This document shows positions 36,228 to 44,038 of a stretch of 64,000 bases of DNA, one piece after another. The notes under the pieces are model-generated. The model was not told the origin of the DNA and did no database searches. It worked only from the letters and a program-made list of their open reading frames with translations. Position 1 is the stretch's first letter, and every line of letters begins with the position of its first letter. Where the stretch lies: contig NZ_WUUS01000006.1 of NCBI RefSeq assembly GCF_009831625.1, positions 124,001 to 188,000 on the forward strand. Direction: 5' to 3'. The position numbers were made by a program, and so were the translations under genes. The DNA comes from Halobaculum saliterrae (GTDB lineage: Archaea > Halobacteriota > Halobacteria > Halobacteriales > Haloferacaceae).

Positions 36228-37542
36228 GCGCTCCGGGCGGACGCGGCGGGCGGTCCTGGCCGGCGCCGGCGCCGCGTTAGCGGGGTCGCTCGCGGGCTGC
36301 GGGGCGCTTCCCGGCGGCGACGACGAGTCGACGGTCTCCGGCGACGAGCTGGCGTCGGTCCTCGCCGAGTCGCCGCCCGCCGTCCCCGAGCGGCTCCCCG
36401 TCGCGATCGAGGCGTCGGCGGCGACCTCCCGGGCCGATGAGATCGACGCCTCGCTGGCGGCCGTGCCGGCCCCGCTCGACGCCACACAGGTGCCCAACGG
36501 CGCGATCCGCGAGCGCCTCGACCGGGCTCACGAGCGGGCGAACGAGGCGCTCGCGCGGGCGTCGGAGGCGTCGACGCCGTGGAGCCGCATGGGCCAGCTC
36601 CGGCGTGCCGGCAGCGAGGCCGCGTTCGTCGGCGGCGGCTGGGAGGCGGTCGACGCCGGCCGTGACCTCGGCGACGTGCGCGACGACGGCGCGGCGCTGC
36701 GCGCGGACCTGCGGGCGTTCCGCAGCGAATGGCACTACCGCGGGCGCGACGCGGTCGAGGCGGTCGTCGTCAACGACGCGATCGCGGGGCTGGTGCGCTC
36801 GTGTATCGCGGCGCTCAACGAGGTCCTGTCGGCACAGCCCGACGGGAACGCGACGGCGCTGGCGGTCGCGGAGGCCGACGAGGAACTGGCGACCGCACGC
36901 GGCGCGGTACAGGACGCCGCGCACGTCTTCGAGCGGCTGAACGCCGCCGACGGGGTCGCGTCCCGACGGGAGGCGCTCTCGGCGGCCGCGGACGCGCTGG
37001 TCTCGTCGGTCGCCGAGCGGCGGGACGCCGTGGGGATCGGACGGGGCGAGGAGCCCTCGGAACTCGACCGCGACGCGCTCCCGGCCGAGCGGGCGCTCCG
37101 GGACCTCCGGGAGGACCTGCGTCGCGACGAGCGTCCCGCCGAGGCGCGCGACGCCGGGGAGTTCCCGCGGGCGATCGTCGCGGCGCACGCGGCGCTGGCG
37201 CGGCTCGGCGCCGTCGAGCGGCTCCGCTCGCGGGTCGACGCCGGCGAGGTGATCGACGTCGCGTCCGCCGCCGACGTTCGCGCGATCCGGACGCGGGCGG
37301 TCGAGTCGGTGCGCTCGGCGCACGCGGACGGGCCGCACCCGCGGCTCGATCGCCTCCGACTACACCGGCTGGCGGCGACGCTGAGGTATCTCGACGACGA
37401 GCTGGCGCGGGTGGATGGAGGCAACGAGGTGTCGCTCGGGCGGTTCCGCTGGGAGCTGTCCGACTACGCGCGGGTCGCGGCGACCGCGCGGGCGGTCGGC
37501 GACGCCAGCGCCGCGGTGGCGCGGGCGCTGACCCGGGCCTGA
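36220..37542 (+). CDS. Tat-exported lipoprotein, second of a pair, helical
   Basis: The product has 440 residues. A Tat signal (RTRRAVLAGAGAALAGS) ends in L-A-G-C (about residue 27). The rest is long, Ala/Arg/Glu-rich and almost purely alpha-helical (ERLDRAHERANEALARASEA, LRADLRAFRSEWHYRGRDAV, RTRAVESVRSAHADG), without cysteines. Composition suggests a bundle of long helices or coiled coils outside the cell. No family is recognised. Its start lies inside the end of the previous lipoprotein gene, so the two are coupled. Confidence 0.7.
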   Translation: MRERSGRTRRAVLAGAGAALAGSLAGCGALPGGDDESTVSGDELASVLAESPPAVPERLPVAIEASAATSRADEIDASLAAVPAPLDATQVPNGAIRERLDRAHERANEALARASEASTPWSRMGQLRRAGSEAAFVGGGWEAVDAGRDLGDVRDDGAALRADLRAFRSEWHYRGRDAVEAVVVNDAIAGLVRSCIAALNEVLSAQPDGNATALAVAEADEELATARGAVQDAAHVFERLNAADGVASRREALSAAADALVSSVAERRDAVGIGRGEEPSELDRDALPAERALRDLREDLRRDERPAEARDAGEFPRAIVAAHAALARLGAVERLRSRVDAGEVIDVASAADVRAIRTRAVESVRSAHADGPHPRLDRLRLHRLAATLRYLDDELARVDGGNEVSLGRFRWELSDYARVAATARAVGDASAAVARALTRA

Positions 37543-37643
37543 GAACGGGACCGGCTTCGCCACTCTGACGCCAGCTCGCCGTCTTTAATGACCGCATCGA
37601 GCGCGCCGATATCGGCACGCCGGCGAACGGAGATCAGTACGCC

Positions 37644-37650
37644 ATTATAT
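37644..37650 (+). promoter_or_regulatory. TATA box of uppP
   Basis: The stretch attatat is centred 27 bases before the GTG start at 37674, the ideal distance for a leaderless archaeal transcript. There is no Shine-Dalgarno sequence before the GTG, which supports GTG as the true first codon. Confidence 0.65.
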
Positions 37651-37673
37651 CCGGGCACCCGTCTCACGCGACA

Positions 37674-38486
37674 GTGGACCGTTCGCTCGTCGTCGCGCTC
37701 GTCGTCGGTGTGCTCCAGGGGGTCTTCGAGTGGCTGCCGATCTCCAGCGAGGGCAACATCACGATCGCGCTGTCGGCGCTGGGTCGCTCGCCGGACACGG
37801 CAGTCGCGTTCGCGCTGTTCCTCCATTTCGGAACGGCGCTGTCCGCGACCGTCTACTACCGCGGGGAGCTGGCGTCGATCGCCGCGCGGGTTCCGCGGTG
37901 GCGCCCGGACGCGGCGTTCGAGGGCGACCAGGCGGTCGTCTCCTTTCTCGCCGTCGGGACGCTGGTCTCCGGCGTCGTCGGCATCGCCGCGTACGCGACC
38001 CTCGAGGAGGTCGTCTCGGCGCTCACCGGCGGCGCGGTCGTCGTCGGCATCGGCGTGCTCCTCGTACTCACGGGGGTCTTCCAGCGGATATCCTCGGGAT
38101 TGGACGTGGACCCGCGGCGCGAGCCTGACGCGGGCGACGCCGTCCTCGTGGGCGTCGCGCAGGGGCTCGCGATCCTCCCCGGGATCTCCCGGTCGGGAAT
38201 GACGACCGGGACCCTCCTTCTGCGGGGCCACGACGCGCCCGACGCGTTCCGGTACTCGTTCGTGCTCTCGATCCCGGCGGCGGTCGGCGGCGGACTGCTC
38301 GCGTATCTCGACACGGGTCTGGGTGCGGTGACGCCCCTCGCCGCGCTGGTGTCGCTCGCGGCCGCCTGCATCGTCGGGTACGCCACGATCGACGCGCTCG
38401 TTCGCGTCGTCGAACGGGTGTCCTTCTGGGCCGTGTGTCTCGGGCTGGGAGCCCTCGCCGTCGCCGGTGGAGTACTGGTCCTGTGA
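37674..38486 (+). CDS. uppP: Undecaprenyl-diphosphatase family protein (UppP/BacA)
   Basis: The product has 270 residues with about eight membrane helices. Both signature motifs of the BacA family are present: QGVFEWLPISSEGN (residues 15-28, E/S-rich catalytic) and LPGISRSGMTTG (near 169). It removes phosphate from polyprenyl diphosphate; in archaea the natural substrate is dolichyl diphosphate released in glycosylation. So it would recycle the lipid carrier. It lies just upstream of the archaellin and the STT3-like gene. It is a monocistronic leaderless gene by its promoter. The family name is known; the dolichol role is inferred. Confidence 0.9.
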   Translation: MDRSLVVALVVGVLQGVFEWLPISSEGNITIALSALGRSPDTAVAFALFLHFGTALSATVYYRGELASIAARVPRWRPDAAFEGDQAVVSFLAVGTLVSGVVGIAAYATLEEVVSALTGGAVVVGIGVLLVLTGVFQRISSGLDVDPRREPDAGDAVLVGVAQGLAILPGISRSGMTTGTLLLRGHDAPDAFRYSFVLSIPAAVGGGLLAYLDTGLGAVTPLAALVSLAAACIVGYATIDALVRVVERVSFWAVCLGLGALAVAGGVLVL

Positions 38487-38600
38487 GCGTTCTGTCGTCG
38501 GACCTGTGTTGTTATCGAGTTCGGTAATTGGGTGGTTACTGGTAAGTACCCCTTCGAGATATTGTGAGGTAGCTCCGGACAGGGAGCGGACGACTACACA

Positions 38601-39206
38601 ATGTTCGAGTTCATCACGGACGAGGAAGAACGCGGTCAGGTGGGTATCGGGACGCTCATCGTGTTCATCGCGATGGTGCTGGTGGCGGCGATCGCCGCCG
38701 GCGTCCTCATCAACACCGCGGGATTCCTTCAGAGCAAGTCGCAGGAAACGGGACAACAGAGCAGTAAGCAGGTCAGCGACCGCGTCCAAGAGGTCGCAAC
38801 TGTCGGTAACGTCACGGATAGTGGTACTATCGACATCGTGAACGTGACGGTGACGCAGGCGCCCGGCGCCGGCGAGATCGACATCCAGAACGCGACCGTC
38901 ACCTGGATCGGGCCGAGCGGAACCTACCAACTCACCTCGACCACGCAGAACTATTCAAGTACTGATATCCAAAACGCCTCGAATGTGTTCTCTTATTCCG
39001 TCGTGAAGGACTCTGACGGCAGTGAGAACGTCCTCAACGACGCGGACGACCGACTGAACCTCGTGTTCGACACGAGCACTTTCACTAACGAGCTCAACGA
39101 AGGCGAAGAGGTCACGGTGAAGGTCAACACGATGGCGGGTGCGACCACGAGCATCCGGTTCACCGTCCCCGAGTCGCTTGGGAACAAGGAAGCCGTCGAA
39201 CTGTAA
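38601..39206 (+). CDS. Archaellin (type IV pilin-like filament protein)
   Basis: The product has 201 residues. A class III signal peptide ends in E-E-R-G and is cut before Q13 by PibD, leaving the hydrophobic assembly helix [43 protein letters not shown] is the start of haloarchaeal archaellins. Five N-glycosylation sequons (NVT twice, NAT, NYS, NAS) lie in the outer domain. The gene stands alone: no arlCDEFGHIJ neighbours in the window, so it is a second-locus archaellin or an archaellin-like pilin. It is followed by a T-run terminator. No Shine-Dalgarno is clear. Confidence 0.88.
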   Translation: MFEFITDEEERGQVGIGTLIVFIAMVLVAAIAAGVLINTAGFLQSKSQETGQQSSKQVSDRVQEVATVGNVTDSGTIDIVNVTVTQAPGAGEIDIQNATVTWIGPSGTYQLTSTTQNYSSTDIQNASNVFSYSVVKDSDGSENVLNDADDRLNLVFDTSTFTNELNEGEEVTVKVNTMAGATTSIRFTVPESLGNKEAVEL

Positions 39207-39225
39207 CGTCGACGTTCCGTTTTTT
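39205..39225 (+). terminator. Palindrome plus T-run after archaellin
   Basis: The perfect 12-base palindrome aacgtcgacgtt is followed by ccg and then six T. It starts over the archaellin stop codon. T-runs end transcription in archaea, and this is the only T6 in the stretch. Confidence 0.6.
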
Positions 39226-39282
39226 CGGCTCTAGATCCTGACCGCGCAGCAACCGCTGACGGGTCACGCGTCGTCTCCGAAA

Positions 39283-39302
39283 AGCGGTCCGTGAGGACCG
39301 CT
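39283..39302. promoter_or_regulatory. Perfect hairpin 4 bases before an ATG
   Basis: agcggtcc - gtga - ggaccgct is an 8-base perfect stem with a 4-base loop. It ends 3 bases before the ATG at 39306 that opens the archaellin-like remnant, so it could cover a translation start or be the end of a lost gene. Function unknown. Confidence 0.5.
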
Positions 39303-39305
39303 CCA

Positions 39306-39350
39306 ATGTTCGAGTTCGCTGAGTCCGGACAGGGCTCAGCGTTTCGCTAA
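39306..39350 (+). pseudogene. Archaellin-like N-terminal remnant (14 codons)
   Basis: The ORF MFEFAESGQGSAFR ends at TAA. The first four residues and the 14 bases around the ATG (caatgttcgagttc) are identical to the archaellin start at 38599-38612. The archaellin gene is 100 bases upstream on the same strand. This could be the first codons of a second, deleted archaellin gene; tandem archaellin genes are common. The residues after MFEF do not match the assembly helix, so it would be a fragment only. A chance likeness over 14 bases cannot be excluded. Confidence 0.4.
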
Positions 39351-39417
39351 TAGTTCGCTCGTCGGTCTAAATGTATCGACGAGTTTCCGACTGAGACTGG
39401 CTCGCCGGAGGCTACAC

Positions 39418-39843
39418 TCAGTTGGGACGATCCGTGAGGGAAGTCGGACGAACCCGGACGTACCGCACGCGTCGTTCGATCAGGAACCAGACCGCTACCA
39501 CCGCGCTCCCGAGCGTGTTCGCGAGGAGGTCGCCCCAACCGAAGTATCGGTTCGGGAGCGTCCCTTAGAGCAGTTCGATCCCGACACCGAGTGCGCCACC
39601 GACGACGAGAGCCGCTCGAACGACTGGACGGTCGGGATATCGGACGGTGGCGTACGCCAGCGCGAGCGCGAGCCCCCCGTAGGCGGCGAAGTGCAGGTGC
39701 TTGTCCCAGAACGGCGTCTGCGCCTGTGTCGGCGCCGACGGCGGCGCCGTGACCAGCGAGAAGTACACGATGCAGCCCAACACGCCCGCGACGCCGAGGT
39801 ACCTGACCCACCGCGGGAGCAGCGGAAACCTGACCCGGCTCAT
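39418..39843 (-). pseudogene. VanZ-family membrane protein with in-frame stop
   Basis: The frame begins at ATG 39843 with SRVRFPLLPRWVRYLGVAGV and reads WDKHLHFAAYGGLALALAYA, then GIELL, stop (TAA at 39567-39565), and continues GTLPNRYFGWGDLLANTLGS and AVVAVWFLIERRVRYVRVRP to the next stop at 39418. The conserved VanZ pattern E-L-x-Q-x-x-x-P-x-R-x-x-x-x-x-D-x-x-x-N-x-x-G spans the stop, and the stop replaces the glutamine (CAA to TAA would do it). So a single base change has broken a 141-codon gene, or it is read through. Start overlaps the stop of the STT3-like gene (ATGA), making it a coupled partner. VanZ proteins are of uncertain envelope role. Confidence 0.8.
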
Positions 39844-42134
39844 GTCGACGCGTTCACCCTCACTGTCGAGCCGGTTCGGACCGCGGACTCGTTGACCGTG
39901 ACGTTTCCGTTCCCAACACTGTACGTGCCGGGGTGGGCGACGCGGACCGTGTACGCACCGTTCGCGTTTGCCGTCGTCTGTCTGGTGTAGGCGAACCTCG
40001 CGCCCTCGACCTCGACGGTCGTCTCTACCGTCACAGTCGCGTTCGGCGTCGCGGTCCCGCGAAGCACAGCGCCCGGGACGAGCGTGAACACCTTATACGT
40101 CTCGTCGTCGCTCACGTACTGCAGTCGGTACCGCGCAACGCCTGCCGTCCCGTTCGCTCGCGAGCCGTGCTCACGATAGAGACGCGTCCCAAGTTGTGAC
40201 TCGTTGCCGACGGTATCGGGCGTGACGACGACGTATCCCGCGCGGTCCCCGAGTCGGTCGTACCACCCGGCCGGATCCGTCGAGGCGACGAACGAGGCGT
40301 AGTTCGTGCGTGCGTACCCGTACGACCGGGACTCCCCGTTCACGAAGTAGTTGTAATGGCGGTTGTCCGGCCAGAAGCTGAACACGTAGCTTTGCGGGTA
40401 CTCGAGGTCGTGTTCGGCGGCGTGGTCGCTCATCCACGACGCCGTCTCGTACTGTTCCTGGCTGTGGACGAGCTGTGCGTTCTTGAGCGGAACCTGTGCG
40501 GCGCCGAACGCGCCGAGGAGGACGAACAACGCCGCGACTGCGAAGACCGTCTGTCGGTCGGGCGTCCCGATATCCCGAACGGGATCGCCCCCGAAGGGCG
40601 TCGGCGGTCGCGCGACGTCGACGCGCTCCGCCAGATGGACGAACGCGAGGCCGCCGAAGACCGCGAGGAAGGGCCCGAGTTGCCCGACGAAGCGGACCTG
40701 CACCACCGCGAGCGCGAGGAAGTACCACGTGTAGACGACCGGCACGAGCCACCGGTCGTCCTCACGTAGGTGGTACGTCGCCCACAGGAGATACGGGACG
40801 CCAATGAACAGCAGCAAGCCGACAAGTAAGAGCCATCCGCCCGACTCCCCGAACAGCCCGGTCGTCTCGGCGATCGCGTCGGTGCGGACGAGGCGAGTAT
40901 CAAAACTTCGCGTCACTCGCGCCCACTGCTCCGGCGCGAGCCTGCTGAACGCGAACGCGCCCGCGATCGCGCCGACGAGTGTGACCCCGGCCACCCCCGC
41001 CGCCGGCAGTTCGACGCGACGGGCGAGCGTGCCGGCCAGCACCACGCCGAGTCCACCGATCGTCAACAGGACCGGGGAGACGGCGACGAGCGTCGTGTGC
41101 CACCCGAACGACGAGTGTGCGACCCACACGACCCCTGCCGCGAGCGCGCTCGCGGCGACGAGCGGGCCGCCGCTGCGCAGCGGGTCGCGGTCCGTGTACA
41201 CCGCGGCGATCGCGTCCGCGGCCACCAAGATTCCGAGCGGCACGACGAGGAGCGGGCCGGCGTCCCACGCGAGCGTCTGTCCGGCGACGCCGACCGCGAC
41301 CGCGGCCGTCGCCGCGAGCGTCCGGACCGAGGCGAGCGGTTGCGCGTCGATCGCATCGCGGACGACGACCGTCGCGCCGAGCGCGGTGAGCAGCAGCCAG
41401 ACGTAGTCGAACGCGTGGTGGTCGGCGAACCCCAGACTCGTCCGGAGGCCGTGGCCCGCGACGGTGCCCATGAACACGACCGCGGCGATCCCCACCCGGC
41501 GGTCGTCGGTCACCTCCACGGTGAGGCGATAGACGAGCACGCCGGTTACGAGAGCCGACACCACGGGGTACCACGCGAACACCTGTCCGGTGACGCCCGT
41601 GGATCCCCCGAGCAGCGAGGAAACGAACCACAGCGTCGCGACGAGCAGCGGTTCGCCCTTCGCGATCCCGCCCGGCACCGTCGTGAGCGTCGTCTCGGGG
41701 TCGGTGAGCATCCGTTCGACCCAGTAGCGGTAGAAGTAGGGGTCGTTCGCCGTGAGGACGACCTCCTCCTGGAAGACGGCCGGGAACGTCGTGATCCGGA
41801 GCGCGAAAACGACCGCCAACGCTCCGGCCAGCGCCGCGAGGACGCGCGGGTTCGGGAGGGACGGCAGCGAGACGTCGAGATCGCGGACCGGTTCGACGGT
41901 CTGCTCGGAGACCTCCCCGGCGAGTGCGCGGCGTGTCGCCGCGTGGTCGGCGACGACGTAGCCGTCGTCGGTCTTTGTGACGATACCGCGCGAGACGAGT
42001 TCGCCTAAGGCGCCGGAGTCGACGTCCACGTCGTCGAACGTCCAGGGCCCCTCCGGCTCAAGGACGGCGTCGATCGCGGGCTCGAGATCGGGCCGCTCGT
42101 CGAGGAGGTCGCTGACGTCGCGAGCGGTCACCAT
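39840..42134 (-). CDS. STT3/AglB-like oligosaccharyltransferase homologue with extra N-terminal domain
   Basis: The product has 764 residues. Residues 1-75 look like a winged-helix or a similar small domain (GALGELVSRGIVTKTDDGYV), then about 12-13 membrane helices and an outer C-terminal domain. The GT-C/STT3 marks are NDPYFYRYWVE in the first outer loop (D131) and GFADHHAFDY (D238-H-H), as in AglB. At about residue 588, where AglB has WWDYG, the sequence is VFSFWPDNRHYNYFVNGES and the motif is absent. The protein therefore could be a divergent transferase or an inactive homologue. Start ATG at 42134 is 28 bases after a TATA-like cttcattaccc. It overlaps VanZ by 4 bases. Confidence 0.75.
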   Translation of the reverse strand: MVTARDVSDLLDERPDLEPAIDAVLEPEGPWTFDDVDVDSGALGELVSRGIVTKTDDGYVVADHAATRRALAGEVSEQTVEPVRDLDVSLPSLPNPRVLAALAGALAVVFALRITTFPAVFQEEVVLTANDPYFYRYWVERMLTDPETTLTTVPGGIAKGEPLLVATLWFVSSLLGGSTGVTGQVFAWYPVVSALVTGVLVYRLTVEVTDDRRVGIAAVVFMGTVAGHGLRTSLGFADHHAFDYVWLLLTALGATVVVRDAIDAQPLASVRTLAATAAVAVGVAGQTLAWDAGPLLVVPLGILVAADAIAAVYTDRDPLRSGGPLVAASALAAGVVWVAHSSFGWHTTLVAVSPVLLTIGGLGVVLAGTLARRVELPAAGVAGVTLVGAIAGAFAFSRLAPEQWARVTRSFDTRLVRTDAIAETTGLFGESGGWLLLVGLLLFIGVPYLLWATYHLREDDRWLVPVVYTWYFLALAVVQVRFVGQLGPFLAVFGGLAFVHLAERVDVARPPTPFGGDPVRDIGTPDRQTVFAVAALFVLLGAFGAAQVPLKNAQLVHSQEQYETASWMSDHAAEHDLEYPQSYVFSFWPDNRHYNYFVNGESRSYGYARTNYASFVASTDPAGWYDRLGDRAGYVVVTPDTVGNESQLGTRLYREHGSRANGTAGVARYRLQYVSDDETYKVFTLVPGAVLRGTATPNATVTVETTVEVEGARFAYTRQTTANANGAYTVRVAHPGTYSVGNGNVTVNESAVRTGSTVRVNAST

Positions 42135-42396
42135 AGCGCCAGTCTGTGTCACTCGGGTAATGAAGCCGTCGTCTCGAAGGGCACGGCACGCACGGTGTGG
42201 CCGTGTGCGGTACGGCGTCGACCCGACCGGTCGCTACGAACGGCTCCCCCTCGGCGAACCGATCAGACCGATCGATCCGACTGACCACACGAATAGACAA
42301 TAGCTATATAACGATATCTTTCGAACGAAGACTATAGCCTTCGAGAAATTCGACGAGTCCGGATCGGGCCGCGGCCGGCCGGCGGGAACCGACCCG

Positions 42397-42737
42397 ATGA
42401 TCTCGATCCGGAAGTCGGGGAGCATCGGCGTGAATCGAGCGGCACCCGAGGAGTTCTTCGGCGACAACGAGGGCGCCGTCCTGTACTTCGACGAGGACGC
42501 CAACCGGATCGGGATCGAGCCCGTCGCGGACGCGGACGCGGACGACGCGGCCTACACCGTCTCGGTGACCGACTCCGGCGGGACGATCGCGCCGAAGGCG
42601 TTCCTCGAAACGTACGACCTCGTCCGGACGTCACGACGCAGTACGACCCCGCGTGGGCCGACGACGACGAGCAGTCGCTGATCGCCGTGGACCTCGACGA
42701 GCCGAGCGGGACCTACGGGTCGCCCGACGAGGAATAG
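42397..42737 (+). pseudogene. Frameshifted haloarchaeal hypothetical (114 codons)
   Basis: The frame from ATG 42397 gives MISIRKSGSIGVNRAAPEEF, FGDNEGAVLYFDEDANRIGI and FLETYDLV, then turns to nonsense. In the -1 frame the reading VTTQYDPAWADDDEQSLIAV and DLDEPSGTYGSPDEE follows directly to the TAG at 42735. The join is near 42624-42630 where one C seems lost (cgtccgg for cgtcccgg). Both parts are acidic as in haloarchaea. The N-terminal part is reminiscent of AbrB-like small proteins but is not identified. Programmed shifting cannot be excluded but there is no slippery run. Confidence 0.7.
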
Positions 42738-42805
42738 ACCGGCGTCCGGTCGTCGCTCGCGCCTCTGGCGACTTCGGCGTCCGGCTTTAGTGGCCATGCT
42801 TCCAT

Positions 42806-43294
42806 GTGGCTGCCGTGCCCTCCCTGCCGCGCCCGTCCGTGACGCGCCGCGATCGGCTCGTCGATCGTCGGCTGACGCCGACGGTCGTTCTCGCGGCGGT
42901 GTCGTTCGTGCCGGCGACCCGGCTCACGTCGCCGGGTGCGCTCGTCCCCGGTGTCCTGCTCGTGTGGTGTCTGTCCGGTGGCGCCGTCATCACCGGGGTC
43001 GTGCTCGCTCGTGGGGCGTCTCGGATACGCGAGCACCGGGGAACGCTCACGGTCCGTGCCGTGGCCGATCAGGTACCCACAACCGGGGTGGTGCTCCGCG
43101 GCGGTGAGACTGTCGTCGTTCTCTGTAACACGGTCGTCCTCGTCTGGCTGGCGACGGGCGTGGTCCGGGCCGTCGCGGGCGTCGGGACGCTGATCGTCGC
43201 GGTCGGGGTCGTGTTCGGGGCGGTCGGCGGAACGATCGTCTCGGTTGCCGTTATCCTCCGTGTCGTCGTCGAGTCGGTTGCCCTCAACGAGTGA
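42806..43294 (+). CDS. Membrane protein, four helices, unknown
   Basis: The product has 162 residues, with helices about 27-47, 53-75, 100-120 and 125-150. Between helices 2 and 3 there is a hydrophilic loop ASRIREHRGTLTVRAVADQV. Start GTG at 42806; another GTG in frame lies three codons on. TATA-like gctttag lies about 25 bases before. No family or neighbour points to a function. Confidence 0.55.
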   Translation: MAAVPSLPRPSVTRRDRLVDRRLTPTVVLAAVSFVPATRLTSPGALVPGVLLVWCLSGGAVITGVVLARGASRIREHRGTLTVRAVADQVPTTGVVLRGGETVVVLCNTVVLVWLATGVVRAVAGVGTLIVAVGVVFGAVGGTIVSVAVILRVVVESVALNE

Positions 43295-43443
43295 ACGTGG
43301 GTATCGGTTCGCCCCTCACGATCGCATGACATCCATTCCTCGCTGAATCGACATTCTTCACCGTCTATTGTACTGTGGCACGTCTCGCAGCTTGTACACA
43401 CGGCAGAAACCAGTTGGGTGGCCGATCACAGTCGGTTGCGGTA

Positions 43444-43971
43444 TTACCGGTCGGCTTCGCTATCGCGCGACTTGTCCGGTGGCTCCTGTCCGCTCTCGTC
43501 TTCGTGATCGGTGTTCTCGGATGGTTCCTCGTTCCCCGATCCGCGGCTGGATCGATCAGCGTGTCTGTCGGGCGGCTCCGGGGGTTCGAGTACCCGAACG
43601 AGGAGCTGCCCGGCACGGGTGTCTGCCGCTCGTTCGCCGAGCGCGACGAGTCGGTCGAGGGCCTGTTTGAGCGTGGACCCGCGCCAGTAGGGGAGCGTCC
43701 GCTCGATCGCCCAGTCGAGGAGTGCGATGATCGGTCCGACCGTCCACGTCTCCCGCAGGTCGATGACGATCACCTCCGGCTCGGGCTCCTTCGTGAGCCA
43801 GCGGTAGAAGAACGAGTGCCGCGTGAACTCGCCGACCCGCCGGGCGAACGCCGTGAGCGACGACGACCGCGCTGCGTTGCCGAGGTCGGCGACCGCGCTC
43901 CCGACGGCGGATCGTTCGACGATCCCCCGAACGCGCGTTCGTAACCTGGACGTCGTGTCCTCCTGTGACAT
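43444..43971 (-). CDS. Acidic hypothetical partner of DUF4330 gene
   Basis: The product has 175 residues. A basic start RLRTRVRGIVERSAVGSAVA is followed by FARRVGEFTRHSFFYRWLTK and EPEPEVIVIDLRETWTVGPI, LLDWAIERTLPYW, then a Pro/Glu/Ser/Asp-rich tail. No membrane helix is certain, though IVIDLRETWTVGPIIALLDW is amphipathic. It begins 67 bases after the DUF4330 stop on the same strand and probably shares its mRNA. In haloarchaea these two often occur side by side, as I recall; function is unknown. Confidence 0.65.
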   Translation of the reverse strand: MSQEDTTSRLRTRVRGIVERSAVGSAVADLGNAARSSSLTAFARRVGEFTRHSFFYRWLTKEPEPEVIVIDLRETWTVGPIIALLDWAIERTLPYWRGSTLKQALDRLVALGERAADTRAGQLLVRVLEPPEPPDRHADRSSRGSGNEEPSENTDHEDESGQEPPDKSRDSEADR

Positions 43972-44038
43972 CAGTCGGGCCCCTCGCGGTCGGCTGCGGG
44001 TTCGCCCCGTCGGCGGGTCGCGCCCGGCCGTCGGCTCG

